This document shows, one piece after another, positions 32,191 to 40,093 of a DNA stretch of 64,000 nucleotides. The notes under the pieces are model-generated. The model had not been told where the DNA came from and searched no databases. It saw only the letters and a program-made list of their open reading frames with translations. The stretch comes from 3-1-20CM-2-70-9 sp036003765 (lineage in GTDB: Bacteria; Chloroflexota; Limnocylindria; P2-11E): the NCBI GenBank assembly GCA_036003765.1, contig DASYSC010000221.1, positions 12,980 to 76,979 on the forward strand. The letters are read 5' to 3'. Within the stretch, counting starts at the first letter, position 1; each line of letters starts with the position of its first letter. A program made the position numbers and the translations under genes.

Positions 32191-32891
32191 TATCGGTCGA
32201 GTGCGGCTATGACCTGCGCGACCGCCGCGATCGCGGCCGTCTCACTCCGAAGATTGCGCGAACCGAGCGACACCGTGACCGCGCCGCGCTCGCGGGCGAA
32301 TTCGATCTCGTCCGGGCCGATGCCGCCCTCCGGTCCGATCACGAGGCTGAGGTCGCTCCGCGGGACCGCGTCCTGCAGCCGTCGCAGCGCCTCGCCCTCC
32401 CACGCGATGAGCGCGCCCTTGGGCAGCACATCGAAGAGCCTCTCCCACTCGCGCGGCTCTTCGATCCACGGGACCCGCCCTCGGCGCGCCGTCTCCGCGG
32501 ATTCGCGCGCGATGCGCTGCCAGCGCTCGCGTTTCGCCGGGCTGAACGACCGCACGACCGAACGCGCCGAAACGAACGGCACGATCGTGTGGACGCCGAG
32601 CTGGGTGACCGCCTCGACGACCTCCTCGTCGTGGTCGCCCTTGAGCAGCGGAAGCGCTAGCGTCAGGTCGAACGGCAGCTCCGCCTGAGATGCGCAGCGC
32701 TGGATTACGCGGCCGCGCGTCTCGCGATCGTCGACGTCTTGCAGCTCCACTGACGCCTCGATCCCGTTGCGGACGAGGACGATCACCTCGCCCGGCCGGA
32801 GGCGGAGGACGTTCGCGATCTGATGCGCCCGTTCCCCGCGCAGCACCGGAGTGTCCGAGATCTCGTCATCGACGAAGAAGCGATGGGTCAC
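32190..32891 (-). CDS. rsmE: 16S rRNA (uracil-1498-N3) methyltransferase RsmE
   Basis: A 233-residue SPOUT methyltransferase that methylates U1498 in the 30S subunit. The N-terminal PUA-like domain starts THRFFVDDEISDTPVLRGERAHQIANVLRLRPGEVI. The SPOUT knot includes LALPLLKGDHDEEVVEAVTQLGVHTIVPFVSARSV, LSLVIGPEGGIGPDEIEFA and VSLGSRNLRSETAAIAA, all standard RsmE. The ATG overlaps the prmA stop by 4 bases. It ends at the bidirectional terminator. Confidence 0.94.
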   Translation of the reverse strand: MTHRFFVDDEISDTPVLRGERAHQIANVLRLRPGEVIVLVRNGIEASVELQDVDDRETRGRVIQRCASQAELPFDLTLALPLLKGDHDEEVVEAVTQLGVHTIVPFVSARSVVRSFSPAKRERWQRIARESAETARRGRVPWIEEPREWERLFDVLPKGALIAWEGEALRRLQDAVPRSDLSLVIGPEGGIGPDEIEFARERGAVTVSLGSRNLRSETAAIAAVAQVIAALDR

Positions 32892-33784
32892 GCGGTCAGG
32901 ATGAGGCGGACCCAGTCCGCGCGCACCTTGCGGTCCACGACCCCGAGACCTTGCGCCGAGAACACGGCGACCACGTCGGGCTCGGCCTCAGTCGTGATGC
33001 CTGCCGCGACGAGTGACCCCGAGATCCGAAGCCGGGCACGCAGATGCGGCGCGATCTGTTCCAGGACCGATCCGACGAGATTCGCTAGGACCACGTCAAA
33101 AGCACCGTCCACGTCCGCCGCCGATCCGGCATGCACTTCGACGCGAACCTCGTTGCCTTTCGCGTTCTCTGTCGCCGCGCTCACCGCGAGGGGGTCCGTG
33201 TCGACGGCGACGACTTCGCGCGCCCCGCGCTTCGCGGCCGCGATCGCGAGTATCCCCGACCCAGTCCCGACGTCGAGCACGCGCACGCCGTCGAGCCGCA
33301 GCTGCGAGAGCGCCTCGAGGCACTGCTGCGTTGTCGGATGCAGGCCGGTACCGAACGCCATCCCCGGGTCAAGGGCGAGCGTGATCGCGCCATCGTCACG
33401 CGCGTCGGACCACGTCGGACGGACGAGGAACGCACCGACCCGTATCGGTGTGACCGACGCCTTCCAGGCCTCGAGCCAGTCCGCGTCGTCAACCTGACGC
33501 ACCGCGAGCTCGCCGATCGGACCGAGGTCGAAGGCCTGGAGATGTCCGAGCGCGTCGCGGACGTCGGACACCTTCGCGAAGGCTTCCGCGTCCTCCACCA
33601 GATACGCCTTCACGGTGTGATCGGCGCCGCCGCGTGAATCGAGGGGCAACTCGACCGCGATGCCGTTGTGACCGAAGCGGCTCAGGATCTCGCTCACCGC
33701 TTCGACAGCTTCGGCGTGAGCCGGGACCGCGATCTCGAGCCAGCGGAGTCGAGCGCCCCCCGTGCTAGCTGCCGCCCATCGCAT
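32888..33784 (-). CDS. prmA: Ribosomal protein L11 methyltransferase PrmA
   Basis: About 298 residues. PrmA trimethylates ribosomal protein uL11. The N-terminal substrate-binding domain (LRWLEIAVPAHAEAVEAVSEILSRFG) precedes a Rossmann methyltransferase with LALDPGMAFGTGLHPTTQQCLEAL, motif I VLDVGTGSGILAIAAAKRGA and the catalytic-site segment VVLANLVGSVLEQIAP. The ATG at 33784 gives a 20-base overlap with dnaJ; the first eight residues are not conserved. The order dnaJ-prmA-rsmE is common in Gram-positive-type genomes. Confidence 0.94.
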   Translation of the reverse strand: MRWAAASTGGARLRWLEIAVPAHAEAVEAVSEILSRFGHNGIAVELPLDSRGGADHTVKAYLVEDAEAFAKVSDVRDALGHLQAFDLGPIGELAVRQVDDADWLEAWKASVTPIRVGAFLVRPTWSDARDDGAITLALDPGMAFGTGLHPTTQQCLEALSQLRLDGVRVLDVGTGSGILAIAAAKRGAREVVAVDTDPLAVSAATENAKGNEVRVEVHAGSAADVDGAFDVVLANLVGSVLEQIAPHLRARLRISGSLVAAGITTEAEPDVVAVFSAQGLGVVDRKVRADWVRLILTA

Positions 33785-34862
33785 CTTTGATGCGCCCGAA
33801 GAAGTCCTGATCGCCGTCCTGCGAGGTCGGCTCCTCGATGTCGCGGAGCTGCGTGTAGAGGCGCCGTTGCTCCTTGGTCAGCGTCCGCGGCACGACCACG
33901 TCGAGGTAGACGAGCTGATCGCCGCGGCCCGAGCTCCCAAGGTGCGGAACGCCTTTCCCGCGCACGCGGACCATCTGTCCGTTCTGCGCGCCGGCGGGGA
34001 TGTGCACCTTCGCGTCGCCACCCTCGATGGTCGGGACGTTGATCTCAGCGCCGAGCGCGGCCTGCGCCGGCGAGATGCGTGCGAGGTGCACGAGGTCGTC
34101 GCCCTCACGGCGGAAGAGCTGATGCTCCTTGAGGCGGATGAGCACGTAGAGGTCGCCGGTCGGTCCGCCACGCATCCCGGCCTCGCCTTCGCCGGCGACG
34201 CGAAGCTGCTGACCGTCGTCGATGCCCGCCGGGATTGTGAGCGTGATCTGGCGGTCCTTGCGCTCGCGGCCCTCGCCGCGGCAGCGCGTGCAGACCTTGT
34301 CGACCGTCTTGCCGGCGCCCCCGCACCGCGGGCACGTCGACACGTTGACGAACCGGCCGAAGACCGACTGCTGCACCTGCCGGATCTCGCCGCGCCCGTT
34401 GCAGGTGCCGCAGGTCGAGATCGACGAGCCGGGCTCGGCGCCCGACCCGTTGCACCGCTCGCACGTCTCGAGTCGTGGGACGGTGATGATCCGCTCACGA
34501 CCTTGGACCGCATCGAGGATGTCGATCTCGATCTCCATACGCAGGTCCGCGCCGCGCATCGGCCCGCGCGGCTCGCGGCGCCGGAGGTCGCCACCGAAGA
34601 ACGTCTCGAAGAGATCGCCGATCCCGAAGTCGCCAAAGCCGCCGGTCGTCGAACCGAACATGTCGTAGCGCTGACGCCGCTGTGGGTCGGTCAGCACCTC
34701 GTACGCCTCGGTGATCTGCTTGAACCGCTCCGCAGCGTCAGGCGCCCCGTTCACGTCGGGGTGGTACTGGCGGGCGAGCTTGCGGTAGGCGCTGCGGATC
34801 TGTTCGTCCGTCGCGCCCCGCGGGACGCCCAGTAGCGCGTAGTAGTCAGCTGTCGTCGCCAT
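33765..34862 (-). CDS. dnaJ: Chaperone DnaJ (Hsp40)
   Basis: A 365-residue co-chaperone. The J domain (DYYALLGVPRGATDEQIRSAYRKLARQYHPDVN) includes the HPD tripeptide that triggers DnaK ATPase. A Gly/Phe-rich stretch (TTGGFGDFGIGDLFETFFGG) follows. Four zinc repeats are intact: CERCNGSG, CGTCNGRG, CPRCGGAG and CTRCRGEG. The C-terminal peptide-binding domains are complete. It is not beside dnaK, which lies 3 kb away behind hrcA-grpE. The ATG at 34862 is used; a GTG precedes it by one codon. Only 21 bp separate it from the divergent gene. Confidence 0.95.
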   Translation of the reverse strand: MATTADYYALLGVPRGATDEQIRSAYRKLARQYHPDVNGAPDAAERFKQITEAYEVLTDPQRRQRYDMFGSTTGGFGDFGIGDLFETFFGGDLRRREPRGPMRGADLRMEIEIDILDAVQGRERIITVPRLETCERCNGSGAEPGSSISTCGTCNGRGEIRQVQQSVFGRFVNVSTCPRCGGAGKTVDKVCTRCRGEGRERKDRQITLTIPAGIDDGQQLRVAGEGEAGMRGGPTGDLYVLIRLKEHQLFRREGDDLVHLARISPAQAALGAEINVPTIEGGDAKVHIPAGAQNGQMVRVRGKGVPHLGSSGRGDQLVYLDVVVPRTLTKEQRRLYTQLRDIEEPTSQDGDQDFFGRIKDAMGGS

Positions 34863-34883
34863 CACCTGTCATTATCCCGGCCG
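34863..34883. promoter_or_regulatory. 21-bp divergent promoter region between dnaJ and a membrane gene
   Basis: The whole intergenic space is 21 bp. CATTATC (34870-34876) gives a -10-like GATAAT on the minus strand and CATTAT/TTATCC on the plus strand. Both start codons lie 5-8 nt away, so both transcripts would be leaderless or nearly so, and the -35 regions must lie inside the opposite gene. Confidence 0.5.
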
Positions 34884-35387
34884 ATGGACGTGCTCCTCCG
34901 TATCGCCGTGCAGTGGCTGCACGTCACGGCTGGTGTCCTCTGGATCGGTGGCGGCTTCTACACGATCTTGGTACAGCTCCCCGCGCTGCTCGCGACGCCG
35001 CCCGCGGCGCGCGGGGCGGTCATGCCGAGCCTCGTCCCGCGCCAGTTCAACTACATCCTGCGGGTCGCCGAGCTCACGATCGTCACGGGCTTGCTCAATC
35101 TCTTCGTCTCCGGTCGGGGTCAGGAGCTCACGCGGCTGGACACCCGCTGGTCGTGGGCCATCCTCGCCGGGATCATCCTCGCGGTCGGGATATACGCGGT
35201 GACGCGCGCGACGGTCGTGCGTTGGGCGTACCGCATGCTCGAGGTCGGCCCGCGCGCCGCGGGCGGCGATACGACAGCTGCGGCGGAGATGGCGGCGATC
35301 GGCGCCCGCATCCGGCGTTTCGGGTACTTCCAGCTCGCTGTGGGCGCGCTGATTCTTCTGGCGATGGTGAGCGCCCGGTTCAGCTAA
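34884..35387 (+). CDS. Four-helix membrane protein of the CopD/DUF2269-like type
   Basis: A 167-residue protein with four hydrophobic segments: VQWLHVTAGVLWIGGGFYTILV, YILRVAELTIVTGLLNLFV, WSWAILAGIILAVGIYAVTRATVV and FGYFQLAVGALILLAMVSA. The first helix motif LHVTAGVLWIGGGFY resembles the heme- or copper-linked CopD, DUF2269 and urate-oxidase-N-like membrane families, with His at the helix start. Function is not established. It is followed by a hairpin (35388-35414) and stands alone. Confidence 0.7.
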   Translation: MDVLLRIAVQWLHVTAGVLWIGGGFYTILVQLPALLATPPAARGAVMPSLVPRQFNYILRVAELTIVTGLLNLFVSGRGQELTRLDTRWSWAILAGIILAVGIYAVTRATVVRWAYRMLEVGPRAAGGDTTAAAEMAAIGARIRRFGYFQLAVGALILLAMVSARFS

Positions 35388-35414
35388 GTGGAAGAGTTCC
35401 GGAGACTCTTCCAC
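35388..35414 (+). terminator. Hairpin after the four-helix membrane gene
   Basis: GTGGAAGAGT (35388-35397) and ACTCTTCCAC (35405-35414) are perfect complements around a 7-nt loop, starting at the base after the stop codon. No T tract. The remaining 35415-35507 is GC-rich with a strong AAAGGAGG ribosome site for the next gene; I see no riboswitch in it. Confidence 0.6.
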
Positions 35415-35507
35415 CAGTGAAATAGTCCTTCCGGCGGCCGCCGGGAACCTCCTAGCGCTGCTGGCGTCTTACCGGCATCCCCGGCGTTGGCCGGAAAGGA
35501 GGCTGGT

Positions 35508-36536
35508 ATGCGACGGGTCCTCGCGGGCCTTGCCGCGGTGGTCGCGGCGCTCATCGGTACGGCGCAGCCGGCCGCAGCCTGTGCGGGCCTCATCGGCCCC
35601 AACGGCGCGGTCAACCTGCTCCGCACCTCCACGTTCGCGGGCTATCACGACGGCGTCGAGCACTACGTCACCGCGTTCAAGTTCGCCGGCGGTTCCGGCC
35701 AGTTCGGCTCCCTCATCCCGCTCCCCGGCATCCCGAGCTCAGTCGAAAAGGGCGGCGATTGGACCCTGCAGCGACTCATTCGCGAAACGACTCCTCCAAG
35801 GCCGGAGTTGCTTCGCTCCGCCTTCGGGGCGACGGCCGCCGCCGACGCGCAGGTCATCCTCCAGGTCCGCATCGACGCGCTCGACATCACCGTCCTGAAG
35901 GGCGGCGGTGCCGAGGTCGGCCGCTGGGCCACCGATCACGGCTTCCGTCTTCCCCCGGCCGCACCGGAGGTCCTCGACTTCTACGCGGCGCGCAGCCCGA
36001 TCTTCCTCGCGGCGATCTTCGACGCAGACGCGGCTAAGGCGCGCGGTCAGCGGATCGGCGACGGCACGCCCGTGCACGTGACCATCCCCACCGCGAACCC
36101 GTGGGTCCCCCTCCGCATCCTCGGACTCGGCAAGAACGCCGAAGACCGCATCGACGCGGACGTCTATCTGCTCACGGACCAGCGCCCCGCGCTCCTTCCC
36201 TACCCGTTCGCGAACGGCATGCGTCTCGACCACAGCGCGCCGGCGACGGTGTCGCTGCTCAACGACCTGCGCTCGGACAAGGGCATGGACTGGATCCCGC
36301 AGTCCGGGTGGCTCACAAAGGTCGCGATCGAGGCGTCCGCGAGCCAGCTCACCTACGACCTCGCGGTCGACACCAAGGGCGCAAGCCCGTCGCGCGTCGC
36401 CGCGGGACTTGAAGCGCCTCCAAGCGCACCCGCTCCTTCGAAGCCCAACGCGGACACGGTCGCGCTCGTCGGCATCGCACTCGCCGCGCTCGGCGCCATC
36501 GTGTTGCTGCGCCGGTCGCAGACGGTCTCGGCGTGA
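35508..36536 (+). CDS. DUF2330-type exported protein with C-terminal membrane anchor
   Basis: A 342-residue protein. A signal peptide (RRVLAGLAAVVAALIGTAQPAAA) ends just before CAGLIGPNGAVNLLRTSTFAGYHDGVEHYVTAFKF, the typical DUF2330 opening with its N-terminal Cys. The body is predicted extracellular and a C-terminal helix (TVALVGIALAALGAIVLL) followed by RRSQTVSA anchors it. The biochemical role of DUF2330 is unknown. The ATG at 35508 is chosen for its AAAGGAGG site and the signal peptide. It is coupled by a 4-base overlap to a cupredoxin gene. Confidence 0.83.
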   Translation: MRRVLAGLAAVVAALIGTAQPAAACAGLIGPNGAVNLLRTSTFAGYHDGVEHYVTAFKFAGGSGQFGSLIPLPGIPSSVEKGGDWTLQRLIRETTPPRPELLRSAFGATAAADAQVILQVRIDALDITVLKGGGAEVGRWATDHGFRLPPAAPEVLDFYAARSPIFLAAIFDADAAKARGQRIGDGTPVHVTIPTANPWVPLRILGLGKNAEDRIDADVYLLTDQRPALLPYPFANGMRLDHSAPATVSLLNDLRSDKGMDWIPQSGWLTKVAIEASASQLTYDLAVDTKGASPSRVAAGLEAPPSAPAPSKPNADTVALVGIALAALGAIVLLRRSQTVSA

Positions 36537-36937
36537 TCGTTCGCACGTTCGTCGCGCTGGCGCTCGCCGCATTCGCGGCGGACGCCTGCGCGCCAGCCAA
36601 CGCCGCGCTCCCGACGCACATCGGGATCCGCATCCACTACTCGCGCTTCGAGCCGACGAAGATCGAGGTCCCGATGGGCGTGCCGGTCACGTTCACGCTC
36701 GTCAACGACGATCCCATCGACCACGAGTGGCTCATCGGCGACGAGGCCTTCCACGCGCGTCACCGCACGGGCACCGAGGCCGTTCACGGTGACCGTCCGA
36801 ACGAAGTCTCGCTCGCGCCCTTCGCCACGAAGACGACGACGCTGACGTTCGACAAGCCCGGCGCGCTCACCTTCATCTGCCACTTTCCGCAGCACGAGGC
36901 CTACGGAATGGTCGGCGTCGTGACGGTCAGGCCTTAA
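36533..36937 (+). CDS. Exported cupredoxin-like copper protein
   Basis: A 134-residue protein with signal peptide (IVRTFVALALAAFAADACAPANA) and a cupredoxin beta sandwich: HYSRFEPTKIEVPMGVPVTFTLVNDDPIDHEWLIGDE with the first His ligand, and the C-terminal type-1 loop FICHFPQHEAYGMVGVVTV supplying Cys, His and Met. All four blue-copper ligands are thus present. It probably carries electrons or copper outside the membrane. The start is GTG, overlapping the DUF2330 stop (GTGA). It converges with a small minus-strand frame, overlapping by 11 bases. Confidence 0.87.
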   Translation: MIVRTFVALALAAFAADACAPANAALPTHIGIRIHYSRFEPTKIEVPMGVPVTFTLVNDDPIDHEWLIGDEAFHARHRTGTEAVHGDRPNEVSLAPFATKTTTLTFDKPGALTFICHFPQHEAYGMVGVVTVRP

Positions 36938-37178
36938 TCGCCGATGAACCGATGTAGCGGTGCTGCGTACTCGCCACCCGTGATACGAGCGCCTCGACTC
37001 GTTCGAGGAATGCGACATCCTCGGCGATCGATGGGTGAGCACGGAGCAGCTGGATCTCTCCTAGTAGCTCGGCGCATGCCTTGTAATTGAAACGAGTGTC
37101 GTCGAACGGATCGACCTGGCCCAGGTTGGGCAAACGCTCATCTGGCACAAGCGGAGTGAGTCGCTTCCAGAAATCCAT
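36927..37178 (-). CDS. Hypothetical 83-residue protein
   Basis: A small, soluble, helix-rich frame: MDFWKRLTPLVPDERLPNLG, FDDTRFNYKACAELLGEIQLL, SIAEDVAFLERVEALVSRVAS. Composition looks protein-like, but I do not recognise a family. The frame may be longer: upstream on the same strand another frame (to about 37264) reads TQSVHLELRDWSGAFLEKV, so one gene broken by a frameshift near 37180 is possible. Its 3' end overlaps the cupredoxin gene by 11 bases. Confidence 0.45.
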   Translation of the reverse strand: MDFWKRLTPLVPDERLPNLGQVDPFDDTRFNYKACAELLGEIQLLRAHPSIAEDVAFLERVEALVSRVASTQHRYIGSSAIKA

Positions 37179-37267
37179 CGGCTCCAGACCTTCTCGAGGA
37201 ACGCGCCGCTCCAGTCCCGCAGCTCGAGGTGAACGCTCTGGGTCCCTGTGATCGGAAGAGCCACGAT

Positions 37268-37465
37268 CTAGAGAGCTGGCCGCTCCTCGAGGCGCGCGTA
37301 GCGCGCAGGTTCGGCGATGAAGGCGGCGCGGCAGGCCTTGCTGCAGAAGACGTACCGATGTCCGGCGTGCTCGCTCTCAAGCCCGAGATCGTGCGCCTGC
37401 TCCGGATCGATCTCCATCTCGCAGACCGGGTCGATTTCGTCGATGGGCTCGGGTTCGTACGGCAT
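37268..37465 (-). CDS. YHS-domain (TRASH-like) metal-binding protein
   Basis: A 65-residue protein made almost entirely of a YHS domain: DEIDPVCEMEIDPEQAHDLGLESEHAGHRYVFCSKACRAAFIAEPARY. The two conserved Cys regions (DPVCEME and YVFCSKACRAAF) form a probable copper or zinc site. YHS proteins are linked to heavy-metal handling, which fits the nearby cupredoxin. The ATG at 37465 lies behind TAGGGGAGGTG. 37466-37562 holds no gene. Confidence 0.85.
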   Translation of the reverse strand: MPYEPEPIDEIDPVCEMEIDPEQAHDLGLESEHAGHRYVFCSKACRAAFIAEPARYARLEERPAL

Positions 37466-37562
37466 CGCGCACCTCCCCTAGACGAAAAGCGGCGCGTCAC
37501 CGAGCGAGACCGAGCTCGCTCCGTGCCGCGCCGCCATTCTGCAGCACCGATGCCGGTGGTTT

Positions 37563-37585
37563 CGAAGCGGGCAGAGCCCCCTTCG
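37563..37585 (-). terminator. GC palindrome repeat copy C, hairpin after dnaK
   Basis: CGAAGCGGGC-AGA-GCCCCCTTCG lies immediately after the dnaK stop. It shares the GGGC-AGA-GCCC core of the repeat family and can act as the dnaK transcript-end hairpin. There is no T tract. Confidence 0.5.
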
Positions 37586-37587
37586 AC

Positions 37588-39522
37588 TCAGCTCTGCTCC
37601 TTGAACTCGCCTTCGATCGTGTCGCCGTCCTTCTTCGCGCCGGCTCCGGCGGGCTCGCCCTCGGGCTGCTCAGCCCCGGGCTGACCCTGCGGCTCGGCTT
37701 GCTGCTTGGCCTGCTCCTGCTGGTACATGACCTCGCCGATCTTCGTCGAGGCTGCCCGCAGTGCCTCCGTGGCCGACTTGATCCGCTCGACGTCGTCCGT
37801 CTTGAGGGCATCGCGTAGCGCGGCGAGCTTCTCCTCGACGTCCTTCTTCGTGTCGGCCGGGACCTTGTCGCCAAGGTCCTTGAGCGTCTTCTCGATGGAG
37901 TAGGCCATCGTGTCGCCCTGGTTCCGCGCCTCGATCTTCTCGCGGTTGCGCCGGTCTTCCTCCGCGTGTGCCTCAGCGTCCTTCACCAAGCGCTGGACCT
38001 CGTCCTTGGAAAGACCGCTCGATGCGGTGATCGTGACGTGCTGCTCGCGGCCAGTCGCCTTATCGCGGGCCTTGACGTTCACGATGCCGTTCGCGTCGAT
38101 ATCGAACGTCACCTCGATCTGCGGAATACCGCGGGGTGCCGGCGCGATCCCATCGAGGATGAACCGCGCGAGGCTCTTGTTGTCCGAGGCGAGCTCCCGC
38201 TCGCCCTGGGTCACGTGGATCTCCACCTGCGTTTGCGCATCCGAAGCGGTCGTGAAGATCTGCGACTTGGACGTGGGGATCGTCGTGTTCCGCTCGATGA
38301 GCTTGGTGGCGACGCCACCCAGCGTCTCGATGCCGAGCGAGAGAGGCGTGACGTCGAGGAGGAGGATGTCCTTGACCTCGCCCTTGAGCACGCCGGCCTG
38401 GATCGCCGCGCCGATGGCGACGACCTCGTCCGGGTTCACGCTCTGGTTCGGTTGTTTGCCGTTGAAGAGCTTCTTGACGGTCTCGATGTCGAGCGGCATG
38501 CGCGTCTGGCCGCCGACTAGGACGACCTCGTCAATCTTGTCCGCGGTGACGTCCGCGTCCTTGAGGCACTGGCGGACCGGCGGGATGGTCTTCTCGACCA
38601 GATCCCCCACGAGCTGCTCGAGCTTGCTCCGCGTGAGCGTCATGACGAGGTGCTTCGGACCGGACTGGTCCGCGGTGATGAACGGAAGGTTGATCTCCGA
38701 CTGCTGCGTCGAGCTCAGCTCGATCTTGGCCTTCTCCGCAGCCTCCTTGAGCCGCTGCAGCGCCTGCCGGTCGGACCGCAGGTCGATGCCCTGGTCCTTC
38801 TTGAACTCTTCCACCAGCCAGTCGATGACCCGCTGGTCGAAGTCGTCGCCGCCCAGGTGCGTGTCGCCATTTGTCGCCTTCACCTCGAAGACGCCTTCGC
38901 CGAGCTGCAGGACCGAGATGTCGAAGGTGCCGCCACCCAGGTCGTATACGGCGACGAGCTCGTCCTTCTTCTTGTCGAGGCCGTAGGCGAGCGCCGCCGC
39001 GGTCGGCTCGTTGATGATTCTCAAAACTTCGAGGCCCGCGATCTGACCCGCGTCCTTGGTGGCCTGTCGCTGCTGATCGTCGAAGTACGCCGGGACGGTG
39101 ATGACCGCCTGCGTCACCTTGTCGCCAAGGTAGGCCTCCGAATCGGTCTTGAGCTTCTGAAGGATCATCGCCGAGACCTCGGGCGGCGTGAGTTTCTTGC
39201 CATTGCCGAGAACGATCTCGACGCCACCGTTGGCTGCCTGCTGGATCTTGTAGGGGACCATCTTCATGCTCCGCTGGACCTCAGGATCGGAGAATCTCCG
39301 GCCCATGAGGCGTTTCACGGAGTAGATCGTGTTCTCCGGGTTGGTGATCGCCTGCCGTTTCGCGAGCTGTCCGACGAGGCGCTCGCCGGTCTTGGTGAAC
39401 GCGACGACGGACGGCGTGATGCGGCCGCCCTCCGCGTTCGGGATGATCGTCGGCTCGCCACCTTCCATGTAGGCGGCGGCCGAGTTGGTGGTTCCGAGAT
39501 CGATGCCGATCACTTTTGCCAT
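37588..39522 (-). CDS. dnaK: Chaperone DnaK (Hsp70)
   Basis: A 644-residue chaperone. Signatures: AKVIGIDLGTTNSAAAYMEG at the N terminus, VPAYFDDQQRQATKDAGQIAGLEVLRIINEPTAAALAYGLD, VYDLGGGTFDISVLQLGEGVFEV, VVLVGGQTRMPLDIETVKKLF, the linker DILLLDVTPLSLGIETLGG, and a Gln/Pro/Gly-rich C-terminal tail ending GDTIEGEFKEQS. The ATG at 39522 directly precedes AKVIGID and follows AAGGAGAAGG; a start at 39552 adds ten unconserved residues. It is third in the CIRCE-hrcA-grpE-dnaK operon. Confidence 0.97.
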   Translation of the reverse strand: MAKVIGIDLGTTNSAAAYMEGGEPTIIPNAEGGRITPSVVAFTKTGERLVGQLAKRQAITNPENTIYSVKRLMGRRFSDPEVQRSMKMVPYKIQQAANGGVEIVLGNGKKLTPPEVSAMILQKLKTDSEAYLGDKVTQAVITVPAYFDDQQRQATKDAGQIAGLEVLRIINEPTAAALAYGLDKKKDELVAVYDLGGGTFDISVLQLGEGVFEVKATNGDTHLGGDDFDQRVIDWLVEEFKKDQGIDLRSDRQALQRLKEAAEKAKIELSSTQQSEINLPFITADQSGPKHLVMTLTRSKLEQLVGDLVEKTIPPVRQCLKDADVTADKIDEVVLVGGQTRMPLDIETVKKLFNGKQPNQSVNPDEVVAIGAAIQAGVLKGEVKDILLLDVTPLSLGIETLGGVATKLIERNTTIPTSKSQIFTTASDAQTQVEIHVTQGERELASDNKSLARFILDGIAPAPRGIPQIEVTFDIDANGIVNVKARDKATGREQHVTITASSGLSKDEVQRLVKDAEAHAEEDRRNREKIEARNQGDTMAYSIEKTLKDLGDKVPADTKKDVEEKLAALRDALKTDDVERIKSATEALRAASTKIGEVMYQQEQAKQQAEPQGQPGAEQPEGEPAGAGAKKDGDTIEGEFKEQS

Positions 39523-39523
39523 T

Positions 39524-40093
39524 TCAGTCCTTCTCCTTGCCTTCGCTCCCACTCGACACCGTCACCAATGCTGGACGGATGACCCGGTCGTGGAGTCGAT
39601 ATGCCTTCTGATGCTCTTGGATGACGGTCCCCTCCGGCTCATCGGACGGGACATGTGCGACCGCTTCGTGCTTGTACGGATCGAACGGCTGCCCGATCGA
39701 GTCGATGCCCTCGAGTCCCTCGGCCTCGAGGATGGCTCTCAGCTTCCGCTCGATGAGCCACATCCCCTCGACCCAGGCGGTCCCCTTGAGCTCGTCGGGG
39801 ATCGTGGCCAGCGCGCGGTCGTACCCGTCGAGCACGTCGAGGAGCTTCGCGATCAGGTCGGATTTCGCGAACTTCGCGAACTCGGCGCGCTCGGCCTCGT
39901 TCCGCTTCCGGTAGTTGGCAAAGTCCGCCGCCATCCGCTTCAGATCGTTGGTGAGCTCGGCCTCTTTCTCGCTGCCCGCCGGCGCCTCGGGCTCCTCACT
40001 CGTGGCCGCCGGTGACTCACGCGTCTCGCCATTCGTACGTTCGCGCGATCGCCGCTCCAGCAGCTCCTCGGCGCGCCGCACCTTGTCGTCCAT
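39524..40093 (-). CDS. grpE: Nucleotide exchange factor GrpE
   Basis: A 189-residue DnaK cofactor. An acidic N-terminal tail precedes the long dimer helix (ELTNDLKRMAADFANYRKRNEAERAEFAKFAKSDLIAKLLDVLDGYDRAL) and the beta wing (GLEGIDSIGQPFDPYKHEAVAHVPSDEPEGTVIQEHQKAYRLHDRVIRPALVTVS). All GrpE landmarks are present. ATG 40093 overlaps the hrcA stop (TGATG) with GGAGG 7 nt upstream. dnaK starts 1 bp after its stop. Confidence 0.95.
   Translation of the reverse strand: MDDKVRRAEELLERRSRERTNGETRESPAATSEEPEAPAGSEKEAELTNDLKRMAADFANYRKRNEAERAEFAKFAKSDLIAKLLDVLDGYDRALATIPDELKGTAWVEGMWLIERKLRAILEAEGLEGIDSIGQPFDPYKHEAVAHVPSDEPEGTVIQEHQKAYRLHDRVIRPALVTVSSGSEGKEKD

Noticed and set aside
35415..35507. 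Structured GC-rich leader before the DUF2330 gene considered as riboswitch
   Set aside because: Several inverted repeats can be drawn, but none of the conserved cores of known riboswitches (c-di-GMP, cobalamin, ydaO, SAM) is present.
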